Shown here in pieces: positions 34,883 to 42,576 of a stretch of DNA of 64,000 nt; within the stretch, counting starts at the first letter, position 1, and the number at the start of each line of letters is the position of its first letter. The stretch is from Streptomyces spororaveus (GTDB lineage: Bacteria; Actinomycetota; Actinomycetes; Streptomycetales; Streptomycetaceae), in contig NZ_BNED01000005.1 of the NCBI RefSeq assembly GCF_016755875.1, positions 2,769,001 to 2,833,000 on the forward strand, given 5' to 3'. The notes beneath the pieces were generated by a model. The model saw nothing but the letters and a program-made list of their open reading frames with translations. It did not search any database and had not been told where the DNA came from. The translations under genes and the position numbers were made by a program.

Positions 34883-36307
34883 TCAGACTCCGGCGGTCGC
34901 GTCGGCGGCGGACAGGTCGGCGGGCGAGGCCAGATGGCCCAGCACCGCGGTGGCGGCGGCCACCTGCGGGGAGACCAGGTGGGTGCGCCCGCCCTTGCCC
35001 TGCCGGCCCTCGAAATTGCGGTTGGAGGTGGACGCGGAGCGTTCACCGGGCGCCAGTTGGTCGGGGTTCATGCCCAGACACATCGAACAGCCCGCGTGCC
35101 GCCACTCGGCGCCGGCCTCCTTGAAGACCTTGTCCAGGCCCTCTTCCACGGCCTGCAGGGCGACCCGGACCGAGCCGGGGACGACCAGCATCCGTACGCC
35201 GTCGGCGACTTTGCGGCCCTCGATGATCCCGGCGACGGCGCGCAGGTCCTCGATGCGGCCGTTGGTGCAGGAACCTACGAAGACGGTGTCGACCTTGATG
35301 TCGCGCAGCGGCTGTCCGGCGGTCAACCCCATGTACTCCAGGGCCTTTTCGGCGGCCAGACGCTCCGAAGCGTCCTCGTACGAAGCCGGGTCGGGGACCT
35401 CGGCCGACAGGGGCGCGCCCTGGCCCGGGTTGGTGCCCCAGGTGACGAAGGGGGACAGCGTCGTGCCGTCGATGACGACCTCGGCGTCGAAGACCGCGTC
35501 GTCGTCGGTGCGCAGGGTCTTCCAGTACGCGACCGCCGCGTCCCAGTCGTCGCCCGCAGGGGCGTGGTCGCGGCCCTGCAGGTAGTCGAAGGTGGTCTGG
35601 TCGGGCGCGATCATGCCCGCACGGGCGCCGGCCTCGATCGACATGTTGCAGATGGTCATGCGGGCTTCCATCGACAGCTTCTCGATGGCCTCGCCGCGGT
35701 ACTCCAGGATGTAGCCCTGGCCGCCGCCCGTGCCGATCCTGGCGATGATCGCGAGGATGAGGTCCTTGGCGGTGACACCCTCGGCGAGCGCGCCGGTGAC
35801 GGTGATCGCCATCGTCCTCGGGCGGGCCAGCGGCAGCGTCTGGGTGGCCAGCACGTGCTCGACCTGGCTCGTGCCGATACCGAAGGCCAGCGCGCCGAAG
35901 GCACCGTGCGTGGAGGTGTGCGAGTCGCCGCAGACCACGGTGGTGCCCGGCTGGGTCAGGCCCAGCTGCGGTCCCACGACGTGGACGACGCCCTGCTCGA
36001 CATCGCCCAGCGAGTGCAGGCGTACGCCGAACTCGGCGCAGTTCGCCCGCAGCGTCTCCAGCTGGGCGCGGGAGACCGGGTCGGCGATCGGCTTGTCGAT
36101 GTCGAGGGTGGGGGTGTTGTGGTCCTCGGTCGCGATGGTGAGGTCGAGGCGTCGGACCTTGCGGCCGGCCTGACGCAGTCCTTCGAAGGCCTGCGGGCTG
36201 GTCACCTCGTGCAGCAGGTGCAGATCGATGAAGAGGAGGTCGGGCTCGCCTTCGGCGCGCCGGACGACATGGTCGTCCCAGACCTTCTCCGCGAGTGTCC
36301 TACCCAT
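34883..36307 (-). CDS. leuC: 3-isopropylmalate dehydratase large subunit LeuC
   Basis: A 474-residue aconitase-fold subunit. It carries the 4Fe-4S ligands in [13 protein letters not shown] and the later [12 protein letters not shown] (C-x2-C). Other motifs are [44 protein letters not shown] and [17 protein letters not shown]. The ATG at 36307 has GGAGGG upstream. The frame continues to 36421 without a start signal. It is divergent from ndgR across 182 bases that contain a palindromic operator. Confidence 0.97.
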   Translation of the reverse strand: MGRTLAEKVWDDHVVRRAEGEPDLLFIDLHLLHEVTSPQAFEGLRQAGRKVRRLDLTIATEDHNTPTLDIDKPIADPVSRAQLETLRANCAEFGVRLHSLGDVEQGVVHVVGPQLGLTQPGTTVVCGDSHTSTHGAFGALAFGIGTSQVEHVLATQTLPLARPRTMAITVTGALAEGVTAKDLILAIIARIGTGGGQGYILEYRGEAIEKLSMEARMTICNMSIEAGARAGMIAPDQTTFDYLQGRDHAPAGDDWDAAVAYWKTLRTDDDAVFDAEVVIDGTTLSPFVTWGTNPGQGAPLSAEVPDPASYEDASERLAAEKALEYMGLTAGQPLRDIKVDTVFVGSCTNGRIEDLRAVAGIIEGRKVADGVRMLVVPGSVRVALQAVEEGLDKVFKEAGAEWRHAGCSMCLGMNPDQLAPGERSASTSNRNFEGRQGKGGRTHLVSPQVAAATAVLGHLASPADLSAADATAGV

Positions 36308-36456
36308 CGCTTTCCCTCCGGCCGGCCGGTTGTGCCGGCGCTTCATAGAGATCTTGTGCGCCGTGGCCCGTACCCCACGTCCCGGACGACGGCTCGGACC
36401 CAGTGGTTCGTGGACCCGCACATACAGATTCGCTGGTTCTTGGAAAAATTGAACTT

Positions 36457-36477
36457 GCGTTTCACAGTGTGAGACGC
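36457..36477. promoter_or_regulatory. Palindrome in the leuC-ndgR divergent promoter, likely NdgR operator
   Basis: GCGTTTCACA-G-TGTGAGACGC is a 21-base dyad with one mismatch in ten base pairs. It sits 13 bases before the ndgR ATG and 150 bases from the leuC start. NdgR is known to bind the leuC promoter and IclR proteins bind such dyads, so autoregulation and leuCD control are plausible. Confidence 0.6.
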
Positions 36478-36489
36478 GAATATCGTTTC

Positions 36490-37206
36490 ATGGACAACTC
36501 TAGCGGCGTCGGCGTTCTCGACAAGGCAGCTCTGGTATTGAGCGCACTGGAGTCCGGTCCGGCCACCCTCGCCGGGCTGGTCGCGGCGACAGGGCTCGCA
36601 CGACCCACGGCACATCGCCTCGCCGTGGCACTGGAACACCACCGGATGGTGGCGAGGGACATGCAGGGCCGGTTCATCCTCGGACCGCGGCTGGCGGAGC
36701 TCGCCGCCGCGGCCGGCGAGGACCGCCTGCTGGCCACGGCGGGACCGGTACTCACCCACCTCCGCGACGTGACGGGAGAGAGCGCGCAGCTCTACCGGCG
36801 TCAGGGGGACATGCGCATCTGCGTGGCGGCCGCGGAGCGGCTCTCGGGTCTTCGGGACACCGTCCCGGTGGGCTCGACGCTCCCGATGAAGGCCGGTTCG
36901 GCCGCGCAGATCCTGATGGCGTGGGAGGAGCCCGAGCGGCTCCACCGCGGCCTTCAGGGCGCGCGCTTCACGGCGACGGCGCTCTCGGGCGTACGGCGGC
37001 GCGGCTGGGCACAGTCGATCGGCGAGCGGGAGCCCGGCGTGGCCTCCGTCTCGGCGCCGGTGCGCGGGCCGTCGAACCGTGTGGTGGCCTCCGTGTCGGT
37101 CTCCGGACCGATCGAGCGGCTGACCCGCCACCCGGGCCGGATGCACGCCCAGGCCGTCATCGACGCGGCCGCCCGGCTCACGGAGGCCCTGCGCCGCTCC
37201 GGCTGA
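36490..37206 (+). CDS. ndgR: IclR-family regulator NdgR
   Basis: A 238-residue regulator of amino-acid metabolism and antibiotic production in Streptomyces. The ATG at 36490 gives MDNSSGVGVLDKAALVLSALE. The winged helix is ATLAGLVAATGLARPTAHRLAVALEHHRMVARD, and the effector domain extends from about 85 to the end, with VPVGSTLPMKAGSAAQILMAW and GVASVSAPVRG. A helical C terminus follows. It is divergent from leuCD, its known target in S. coelicolor. The longer frame to 36403 has no ribosome-binding site. Confidence 0.95.
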   Translation: MDNSSGVGVLDKAALVLSALESGPATLAGLVAATGLARPTAHRLAVALEHHRMVARDMQGRFILGPRLAELAAAAGEDRLLATAGPVLTHLRDVTGESAQLYRRQGDMRICVAAAERLSGLRDTVPVGSTLPMKAGSAAQILMAWEEPERLHRGLQGARFTATALSGVRRRGWAQSIGEREPGVASVSAPVRGPSNRVVASVSVSGPIERLTRHPGRMHAQAVIDAAARLTEALRRSG

Positions 37207-37317
37207 CCTTTCGGTCCCACCATGTTCACCCCCCGGGTCCGGGGGCGCGTACGACGCCGCACACGTCCTGACACGCGCCTCCGGGCCCGCACTTACGCGT
37301 ACGTCGACACCACACGG

Positions 37318-37352
37318 AAGAGGCCCTCCGCGATGAACGCGGAGGGCCTCTT
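37318..37352. terminator. Strong terminator between ndgR and the tRNA cluster
   Basis: A 15-bp stem (AAGAGGCCCTCCGCG and complement) with a 5-base loop. On the minus strand it directly follows the last tRNA-Glu; on the plus strand it lies 112 bases after ndgR. Confidence 0.88.
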
Positions 37353-37359
37353 CTATGCG

Positions 37360-37432
37360 TACCCCCGACCGGATTCGAACCGGCGCTACCGCCTTGAGAG
37401 GGCGGCGTGCTAGGCCGCTACACAACGGGGGC
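37360..37432 (-). tRNA. tRNA-Glu (CUC), copy 1
   Basis: 73 bases on the minus strand. Acceptor arm GCCCCCG pairs with CGGGGGT (first pair G-U), discriminator A, anticodon loop CTCTCAA with CTC, T-arm GGTTCGAATCC. No CCA is encoded. Identical to the other two Glu copies. Confidence 0.95.
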
Positions 37433-37455
37433 TAGCTGGTGCTGCTGTTACTGCG

Positions 37456-37527
37456 CTGGGCTACCAGGACTCGAACCTAGAATAAGGGAACCAGAAACCC
37501 TCGTGTTGCCAATTACACTATAGCCCA
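37456..37527 (-). tRNA. tRNA-Gln (CUG), copy 1
   Basis: 72 bases on the minus strand. The anticodon loop is TTCTGGT (CTG), T-arm GGTTCGAGTCC, discriminator G. The acceptor arm is TGGGCTA/TAGCCCA with C-G as the fifth pair. Confidence 0.95.
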
Positions 37528-37551
37528 AAGTGGTCTAGACCAGACCAACAG

Positions 37552-37624
37552 TACCCCCGACCGGATTCGAACCGGCGCTACCGCCTTGAGAGGGCGGCGT
37601 GCTAGGCCGCTACACAACGGGGGC
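37552..37624 (-). tRNA. tRNA-Glu (CUC), copy 2
   Basis: 73 bases, same sequence as copy 1, anticodon CTC. Spacer to the neighbouring tRNA-Gln is 24 bases. Confidence 0.95.
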
Positions 37625-37685
37625 CCTAGCGATCCTGCATCAAGACATCCGGGTGCGACCCTGGAGATCTCGCGGGAAGGATCTG

Positions 37686-37758
37686 TACCCCCGACCGGAT
37701 TCGAACCGGCGCTACCGCCTTGAGAGGGCGGCGTGCTAGGCCGCTACACAACGGGGGC
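37686..37758 (-). tRNA. tRNA-Glu (CUC), copy 3
   Basis: 73 bases, same sequence as copies 1 and 2, anticodon CTC. It lies between copy 2 of Glu and copy 2 of Gln. Confidence 0.95.
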
Positions 37759-37785
37759 AAAGCACTGCGTTACTGCTGCACTGCG

Positions 37786-37857
37786 CTGGGGTACCAGGAC
37801 TCGAACCTAGAATAAGGGAACCAGAAACCCTCGTGTTGCCAATTACACTATACCCCA
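37786..37857 (-). tRNA. tRNA-Gln (CUG), copy 2
   Basis: 72 bases, anticodon CTG, first gene of the transcript. It equals copy 1 except for the fifth acceptor pair, which is G-C (TGGGGTA/TACCCCA) instead of C-G. Confidence 0.95.
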
Positions 37858-37943
37858 CCAAAAGTCAACCCCTTACCGGGGCTTTTCTTCGGGTGGCGCC
37901 TCCGTTCGGCCTCTCGGCCCGCTCCGGCGGCGCAGAAAGAACA

Positions 37944-38672
37944 TTACCGGATGCCTGACCGTGCTCCAAAACGGGTATCCCGTGCCAGCAGCAGCGGGAG
38001 CTGGTCAAGGCCCTCGATGCGGTGCGCGCCGTCGGGACCCGGGCCCCGGACGCCGTCGCGGTCGATCCAGACGGCCATCAGTCCGGCGTCACGCGCTCCC
38101 CGCGCGTCGATCTCCGGCTGGTCCCCCACGTACGCCACCTCGCCGGGCGCCAGCCCGAGCTCCTCGCACGCGGCCAGGAAGGCCCCCGCCTCGGGTTTGC
38201 TGATCCCGAGTTCCACGGCGCAGACCAGCACCTCGAAGCGGTCGCGCAGTCCGAGGTCGCGGAGTTTCGGGTCCTGGTTGGCGGTGGAGGAGTTGGACAG
38301 CACCCCGTGCCGGTAGTCCGCCGCGAGGGCGTCGAGAGCGGGCACCACGTCGGGGAAGACGGTCCAGGCGGACTTGTAGTGCTCCACGTACCGGTCGAAC
38401 CAGGCGTCGGCCTCGTCCGCGGTCATCCCGGGCCGCTCCAGGAACTCCCGCACCCGGTCCTGCCGCTGCCCCTGGAAGGTGCCCTCGCCGGCCGCGAAGC
38501 GCGCCCAGTGCCGTTCGGTGATCTCCCGCCACCGTGCGAGCGCCTGCGCGGGGGTCCCGTACCGGCCCGCCAGGCCCGTGACCTCCAACTGTCGCGCCAG
38601 CCCGACGGCGTCGGCGCCCGTGTAGTCGAAGAGGGTGTCGTCGATGTCCCACAGCACGGCGCGGATCGGCAT
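37944..38672 (-). CDS. HAD-superfamily hydrolase
   Basis: A 242-residue haloacid-dehalogenase-fold phosphatase. The four motifs are visible: VLWDIDDTLFDYTG (nucleophile Asp), GVLSNSSTANQ (motif II), ISKPEAGAFLAACEELG (motif III Lys) and VAYVGDQPEIDARGARDAGLMAVWIDR (motif IV acidic pair). A helical cap lies at about 20-100. The substrate cannot be predicted. It lies ten bases after a DUF4241 gene on the same strand and is probably co-transcribed. Confidence 0.9.
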   Translation of the reverse strand: MPIRAVLWDIDDTLFDYTGADAVGLARQLEVTGLAGRYGTPAQALARWREITERHWARFAAGEGTFQGQRQDRVREFLERPGMTADEADAWFDRYVEHYKSAWTVFPDVVPALDALAADYRHGVLSNSSTANQDPKLRDLGLRDRFEVLVCAVELGISKPEAGAFLAACEELGLAPGEVAYVGDQPEIDARGARDAGLMAVWIDRDGVRGPGPDGAHRIEGLDQLPLLLARDTRFGARSGIR

Positions 38673-38682
38673 GTGCCCGAGC

Positions 38683-39360
38683 CTATGCCGAAGCGCCCTC
38701 CCGCGGGGGCACGACGAAGAAGTCCGTGAGGAAGCAGGTGACCCGGCCGGCCGCGTCCCGCCCCACCCAGGTGGGGTACACCCCGTCGCCCCAGCCGGAC
38801 TGGAAGACCGCCACTTGACTACCCCGGGGGCCGGTGAGCACGTACGGACCGGGGTGCCGGTACCCGTCCGCGAGGAACGGGGCGCGCAGCAGCTCCCGGG
38901 TGGCCTCGCGGTCGGCGAAGTCCCGCCCGGCGGACGCGTCGTGGAAGGCCCCCACGCCCGCGTCCACGCCGTAGCCGTAGAGCTCGCCCGGCCCCAGGTC
39001 CTCCAGGCGCTGCCCGCCGCGGAGCGCGAGCTCCCAGGAGGCCGTCGGCGCCTGCGTGACCACCAGCCGCAGGGCGGCGAGATCCGGGCGGGGGGACCCC
39101 TGCGGGGGCGGCTCGCCGGCCGGGGACCACGTGACGAGCGCCGCTTCCAGCCGGTAGCGGCCGGGCGCGACCCCGACGTGGAACGGCGGCTGGGTGTCCG
39201 GCCCCAGGTAGGCCATGGGATCGCAGGCCACCAGCCGGCCGGTCGGCAGCCACAGCTCGCCCCCGTCCGCCACCGAGAGGGTCCCGAGGTCTCCCTCTTC
39301 GTCACGGAAGGCGTTGCCGGGCGTGAAGTGCCGGGCGAAGTCGGGAGCGGCGAGGGGCAT
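38683..39360 (-). CDS. DUF4241 protein
   Basis: A 225-residue soluble protein. The DUF4241 pattern is visible: LWLPTGRLVACDPMAYL near the N terminus, FHVGVAPGRYRLEAALV in the middle, YGYGVDAGVGAFHD, and a C-terminal SGWGDGVYPTWVGRDAAGRVTCFLTDFFVV. No enzymatic function is known for the family. A strong terminator separates it from gltX. It is followed ten bases later by the HAD hydrolase gene. Confidence 0.85.
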   Translation of the reverse strand: MPLAAPDFARHFTPGNAFRDEEGDLGTLSVADGGELWLPTGRLVACDPMAYLGPDTQPPFHVGVAPGRYRLEAALVTWSPAGEPPPQGSPRPDLAALRLVVTQAPTASWELALRGGQRLEDLGPGELYGYGVDAGVGAFHDASAGRDFADREATRELLRAPFLADGYRHPGPYVLTGPRGSQVAVFQSGWGDGVYPTWVGRDAAGRVTCFLTDFFVVPPREGASA

Positions 39361-39389
39361 GCGGGGCCTTCCGGATCGCGGACGGGACG

Positions 39390-39433
39390 CCGCAGGGGGC
39401 GGCGTCCGGGGTTCCGGACGCCGCCCCCTGCGG
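39390..39433 (-). terminator. Terminator after gltX
   Basis: A 20-bp perfect stem (CCGCAGGGGGCGGCGTCCGG and its complement) with a 4-base loop, 23 bases after the gltX stop. Confidence 0.88.
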
Positions 39434-39455
39434 GACGGACGGGTGCTGCTGCGGG

Positions 39456-40931
39456 TCAGGCGGCGAGCTTGGCCAGCGCCGCGTCGATGCGGGCCAGCGA
39501 GCGCTCCTTGCCCAGGATCTCCAGGGACTCGAAGAGCGGCAGGCCGACCGTGCGCCCGGTGACGGCCACGCGGACCGGGGCCTGGGCCTTGCCGAGCTTG
39601 AGGCCGTGGGCCTCACCGGCGGTCAGGACGGCCTGCTTGAGGGACTCGGGGTCCGTCCAGTCCGCCGCCTCCAGGCCCGCGCGCGCCGTGGTGAGCAGCG
39701 CGGCCGGCTCGCCCTTCATCGCCTTGTCCCACGAGGCCTGGTCCGCCACCGGCTCCTTCAGGAACAGGAAGTCGACGTTGGCCGTGATGTCCGACAGGAC
39801 GGTCACCCGGGTCTGGGCGTACGGGGCGATCCGCGCCCAGGCCTCGGCGTCGAAGTCCTCGGGGGCCCAGTTGGCGTGCGGGGCCTGCAGCCACGGGGCG
39901 CAGGCGTCCGCGAAGGCCTTCGGGTCCAGCAGGCGGATGTGGTCGCCGTTGATCGACTCGGCCTTCTTCAGGTCGAAGCGGGCCGGGTTGGCGTTCACGC
40001 CGTCGATGTCGAACTTCTGGACCATCTCCTCGATCGAGAAGACGTCCTGGTCCTTGGAGAAGGACCAGCCGAGGAGCGAGAGGTAGTTCAGCAGGCCCTC
40101 GGGAAGGAAGCCGCGCTCGCGGTACAGGTTGAGCGAGGCCTCGGGGTCGCGCTTGGAGAGCTTCTTGTTGCCCTCACCCATCACGTACGGCAGGTGGCCG
40201 AAGGCGGGGGTGGACTTGGCGACACCCAGCTCGATCAGTGCCTTGTAGAGCGCGATCTGGCGGGGGGTCGAGGACAGCAGGTCCTCGCCGCGCAGGACGT
40301 GCGTGATCTCCATCAGCGCGTCGTCGACCGGGTTGACCAGCGTGTACAGCGGGGCGCCGTTGGCCCGGACGATGCCGAAGTCCGGCACGTTCTCCGGGGT
40401 GAAGGTCAGCTCCCCGCGGACGAGGTCCGTGAAGGTGATCGGCTCGTCGGGCATCCGGAAGCGGACGATCGCCGGGCGGTGCTCGCCCTGGTACGCCTCG
40501 ACCTGCACGGGGGTGAGCTCGCGGCAGTGGCCGTCGTAGCCGGAGGGCTTGCCGGCGGCGCGGGCGGCCGCGCGGCGGGCGTCGAGCTCCTCGGTGGAGC
40601 AGTAGCAGTGGTACGCGTAGCCGCCGTCGAGCAGCTTCTTCGCGACGTCCGCGTAGATGTCCATGCGCTCGGACTGGCGGTACGGAGCGTGCGGGCCACC
40701 GACCTCGGGGCCCTCGTCCCAGGTGAAGCCGAGCCAGCGCAGCGAGGCGAGCAGCTGGTCGTAGGACTCCTCGGAGTCGCGGGCCGCGTCGGTGTCCTCG
40801 ATGCGGAAGACGAACGTGCCGCCGTGGTGGCGGGCGAACGCCCAGTTGAAGAGTGCGGTCCGGACCAGGCCCACGTGGGGGTTGCCGGTCGGGGAGGGAC
40901 AGAAACGTACGCGGACGTTCGCGTTAGCCAC
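39456..40931 (-). CDS. gltX: Glutamyl-tRNA synthetase
   Basis: A 491-residue class I synthetase. The HIGH-type box is [31 protein letters not shown] binds glutamate, and the KMSKS loop is [10 protein letters not shown]. The anticodon-binding alpha-helical domain forms the C-terminal third. Most actinobacteria lack glutaminyl-tRNA synthetase, so this enzyme probably also charges tRNA-Gln with Glu before GatCAB amidation. The nearby tRNA-Glu/Gln cluster supports the association. It overlaps the upstream FAH-family gene by eight bases. Confidence 0.97.
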   Translation of the reverse strand: MANANVRVRFCPSPTGNPHVGLVRTALFNWAFARHHGGTFVFRIEDTDAARDSEESYDQLLASLRWLGFTWDEGPEVGGPHAPYRQSERMDIYADVAKKLLDGGYAYHCYCSTEELDARRAAARAAGKPSGYDGHCRELTPVQVEAYQGEHRPAIVRFRMPDEPITFTDLVRGELTFTPENVPDFGIVRANGAPLYTLVNPVDDALMEITHVLRGEDLLSSTPRQIALYKALIELGVAKSTPAFGHLPYVMGEGNKKLSKRDPEASLNLYRERGFLPEGLLNYLSLLGWSFSKDQDVFSIEEMVQKFDIDGVNANPARFDLKKAESINGDHIRLLDPKAFADACAPWLQAPHANWAPEDFDAEAWARIAPYAQTRVTVLSDITANVDFLFLKEPVADQASWDKAMKGEPAALLTTARAGLEAADWTDPESLKQAVLTAGEAHGLKLGKAQAPVRVAVTGRTVGLPLFESLEILGKERSLARIDAALAKLAA

Positions 40932-41712
40932 GCTTGATCACCTTGTTGGTGAGAGTGCCGATGCCTTCGATGGTGACGGCGACCTCGTCGCCGACGTTGA
41001 GGGGGCCGACTCCGGCCGGGGTCCCCGTGAGGATGACGTCGCCGGGCAGCAGCGTCATGGCCTCGGAGATGTGGACGATCAGGTCCTCGACGGAGCGGAC
41101 CATCTCACTGGTGCGGCCGAGCTGGCGCTGTTCGCCGTTGACCGTGCACTGGATGGTGAGGTCGCCCGGGTCCAGGTCGGTCTCGATCCAGGGGCCGAGG
41201 GGGCAGGCACTGTCGAAGCCCTTGGCCCGGGCCCACTGCTTCTCCCGCTGCTGGACGTCGCGCGCGGTGACGTCGTTGGCGCAGGTGTAGCCGAGGATGA
41301 CGTCCTTGACGCGCTCCCTCGGGACCTCACGGCACATACGGCCGATGACCACGGCGAGCTCCGCCTCGTGGTGCACGTCCTGGGAGAAGGAGGGGTACGT
41401 GATCGGGTCACCCGGGCCGACCACCGAGGTGGAGGGCTTGAAGAAGGTGATCGGGGCGTCCGGGACCTCGTTGCCGAGCTCCGCCGCGTGCTCCGCGTAG
41501 TTGCGGCCGACGGCCACGACCTTGTTCGGGAGCACGGGCGGCAGCAGCCGGACCTTGCTCATCGGGACCTTCGTACCCGAGAGCTCGAAGTCCGCGAAGG
41601 GGATGCCCTTGATGATGTCGAGCACGAGCGTGGAGTCGTCGCCGGGGGCGCCGTCGCCCTCGACCGCGCCGAACGCGACGTTGCCGTCGATCGAGAACCT
41701 GGCGATGCGCAC
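40924..41712 (-). CDS. Fumarylacetoacetate-hydrolase-family protein
   Basis: A 262-residue enzyme of the FAH fold. Family motifs are [41 protein letters not shown] (metal-binding Glu residues) and [17 protein letters not shown]-terminal [21 protein letters not shown] completes the active site. Members cleave C-C bonds or decarboxylate/hydrate dicarbonyl compounds such as oxaloacetate and acylpyruvates. The substrate is not predictable here. It overlaps gltX by eight bases, so both are read from one mRNA. Confidence 0.92.
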   Translation of the reverse strand: MRIARFSIDGNVAFGAVEGDGAPGDDSTLVLDIIKGIPFADFELSGTKVPMSKVRLLPPVLPNKVVAVGRNYAEHAAELGNEVPDAPITFFKPSTSVVGPGDPITYPSFSQDVHHEAELAVVIGRMCREVPRERVKDVILGYTCANDVTARDVQQREKQWARAKGFDSACPLGPWIETDLDPGDLTIQCTVNGEQRQLGRTSEMVRSVEDLIVHISEAMTLLPGDVILTGTPAGVGPLNVGDEVAVTIEGIGTLTNKVIKRG

Positions 41713-41809
41713 CTGTTGCGTCTGCCCCTCTGTATTTCCGCTGGCTGGAGTCTGCGGACCCCAGGCTAACGCGGCGGGCAGCGGCGCTTCACGTTCCTTT
41801 ACGGGGTGG

Positions 41810-41998
41810 CTACTCCGCGGCGGCGGCGACCGGCACGTTCATCAGGACGGTGCGGCGCGGGTTCGCGGTCTGCGTCGGCAGCTCGACGGAGTGCTCCGGG
41901 GTGGCCGGTGCCGCCTGCAGGTCCTCGGCGTCCTTGAGGTGCGCGAGGGTCGTGCGGCGGGGGTTGGCTATGTTGCGGAACATCGTCGTCGTCTTCAT
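41810..41998 (-). CDS. 62-residue peptide with a duplicated ANPRRTxL motif
   Basis: A short gene starting MKTTTMFRNIANPRRTTLAHL and ending MNVPVAAAAE. The motif ANPRRTTL near the N terminus recurs as ANPRRTVL about 35 residues later, separated by an acidic, Pro/Glu-rich linker. The ATG at 41998 has GAGGA about 12 bases upstream, a long spacing; a second ATG five codons on is possible. No signal peptide or Cys is present. It diverges from cvnA1 across 578 bases. Function unknown. The layout (charged linker, repeated basic motif) recalls a binding or precursor peptide, but nothing identifies a partner. Confidence 0.6.
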   Translation of the reverse strand: MKTTTMFRNIANPRRTTLAHLKDAEDLQAAPATPEHSVELPTQTANPRRTVLMNVPVAAAAE

Positions 41999-42576
41999 CG
42001 GAGTTCGGGGTCCTCGGTTCGATATGTGAGTGTCGGCTGTCGCATGCACCAACCCTGGCGCCAACCCTTTAAGGGGCAAGGCTAAACATCTGAATCCCCC
42101 GGCGAACCGGGAAGTAATGGCCATGGCTATGTGAGTTTGCTCACCCTTGACCCGACATCACGGACGAATTGGACACCCAATTCCACCCCCTGAAACGGAC
42201 ATTGCGCCACTGAATGCGTCATTCCGCTCCTGATCATCTCGACTGGGACACCTTGACAGCCGCGTTGTTTGGATGACGTAAGTCCGATTTCTACCGAATG
42301 CAGTCGCACATCGTGTAGCGCATCTGTCACAAGCCGTAATCGACTCCCCGGGCCGACACTCGCACCTTGTTGGAGATCCGCCACTGTGCTGGAATTCGCG
42401 GGACCGCCGCGGGAAACACCGGCGCGCAGGTGGCGCGAACCAGCGCCGAGCGCGGTGGTACGGAGAGGAAGACGCGCCGGTCACCGACGACCACCATGGG
42501 GCGGCAAGTGCCCCACGACTCGACACCGTCCCACCGGTCGCCCGGCGGGACGCCTGGTCCAGAGGTTGCGACGCTA
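41999..42576. other. Long divergent promoter region between the peptide gene and cvnA1
   Basis: 578 bases, distinctly less GC-rich around 42060-42330. It contains short dyads: GTGAG-N4-CTCAC (42131-42144), CCCGG-N4-CCGGG (42098-42111) and CCCTT-T-AAGGG (42065-42075). A TTGACA hexamer lies at 42253-42258, facing cvnA1, with no clear -10 partner at the proper distance. On the peptide-gene strand, AGGGTTGG is repeated in tandem at about 12-base spacing (near 42050-42070). The open frame of cvnA1 runs back to 42367, but codon use and start context favour 42577. Confidence 0.5.

Noticed and set aside
37360..37857. Repeated blocks with regular spacing, at first sight like a CRISPR array
   Set aside because: The repeats are complete tRNA genes with proper cloverleaf arms and anticodons; spacers are short and irregular.
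42158..42526. Minus-strand open frame in the cvnA1 promoter region
   Set aside because: Ser/Arg/Cys-rich translation, no ribosome-binding site and codon use unlike neighbouring genes.
42367..42576. Earlier start for cvnA1 within the long upstream region
   Set aside because: This part has promoter-like composition, no start signal and a translation unlike the family N terminus. The GTG at 42577 begins with the expected QGRFKRDGSA.
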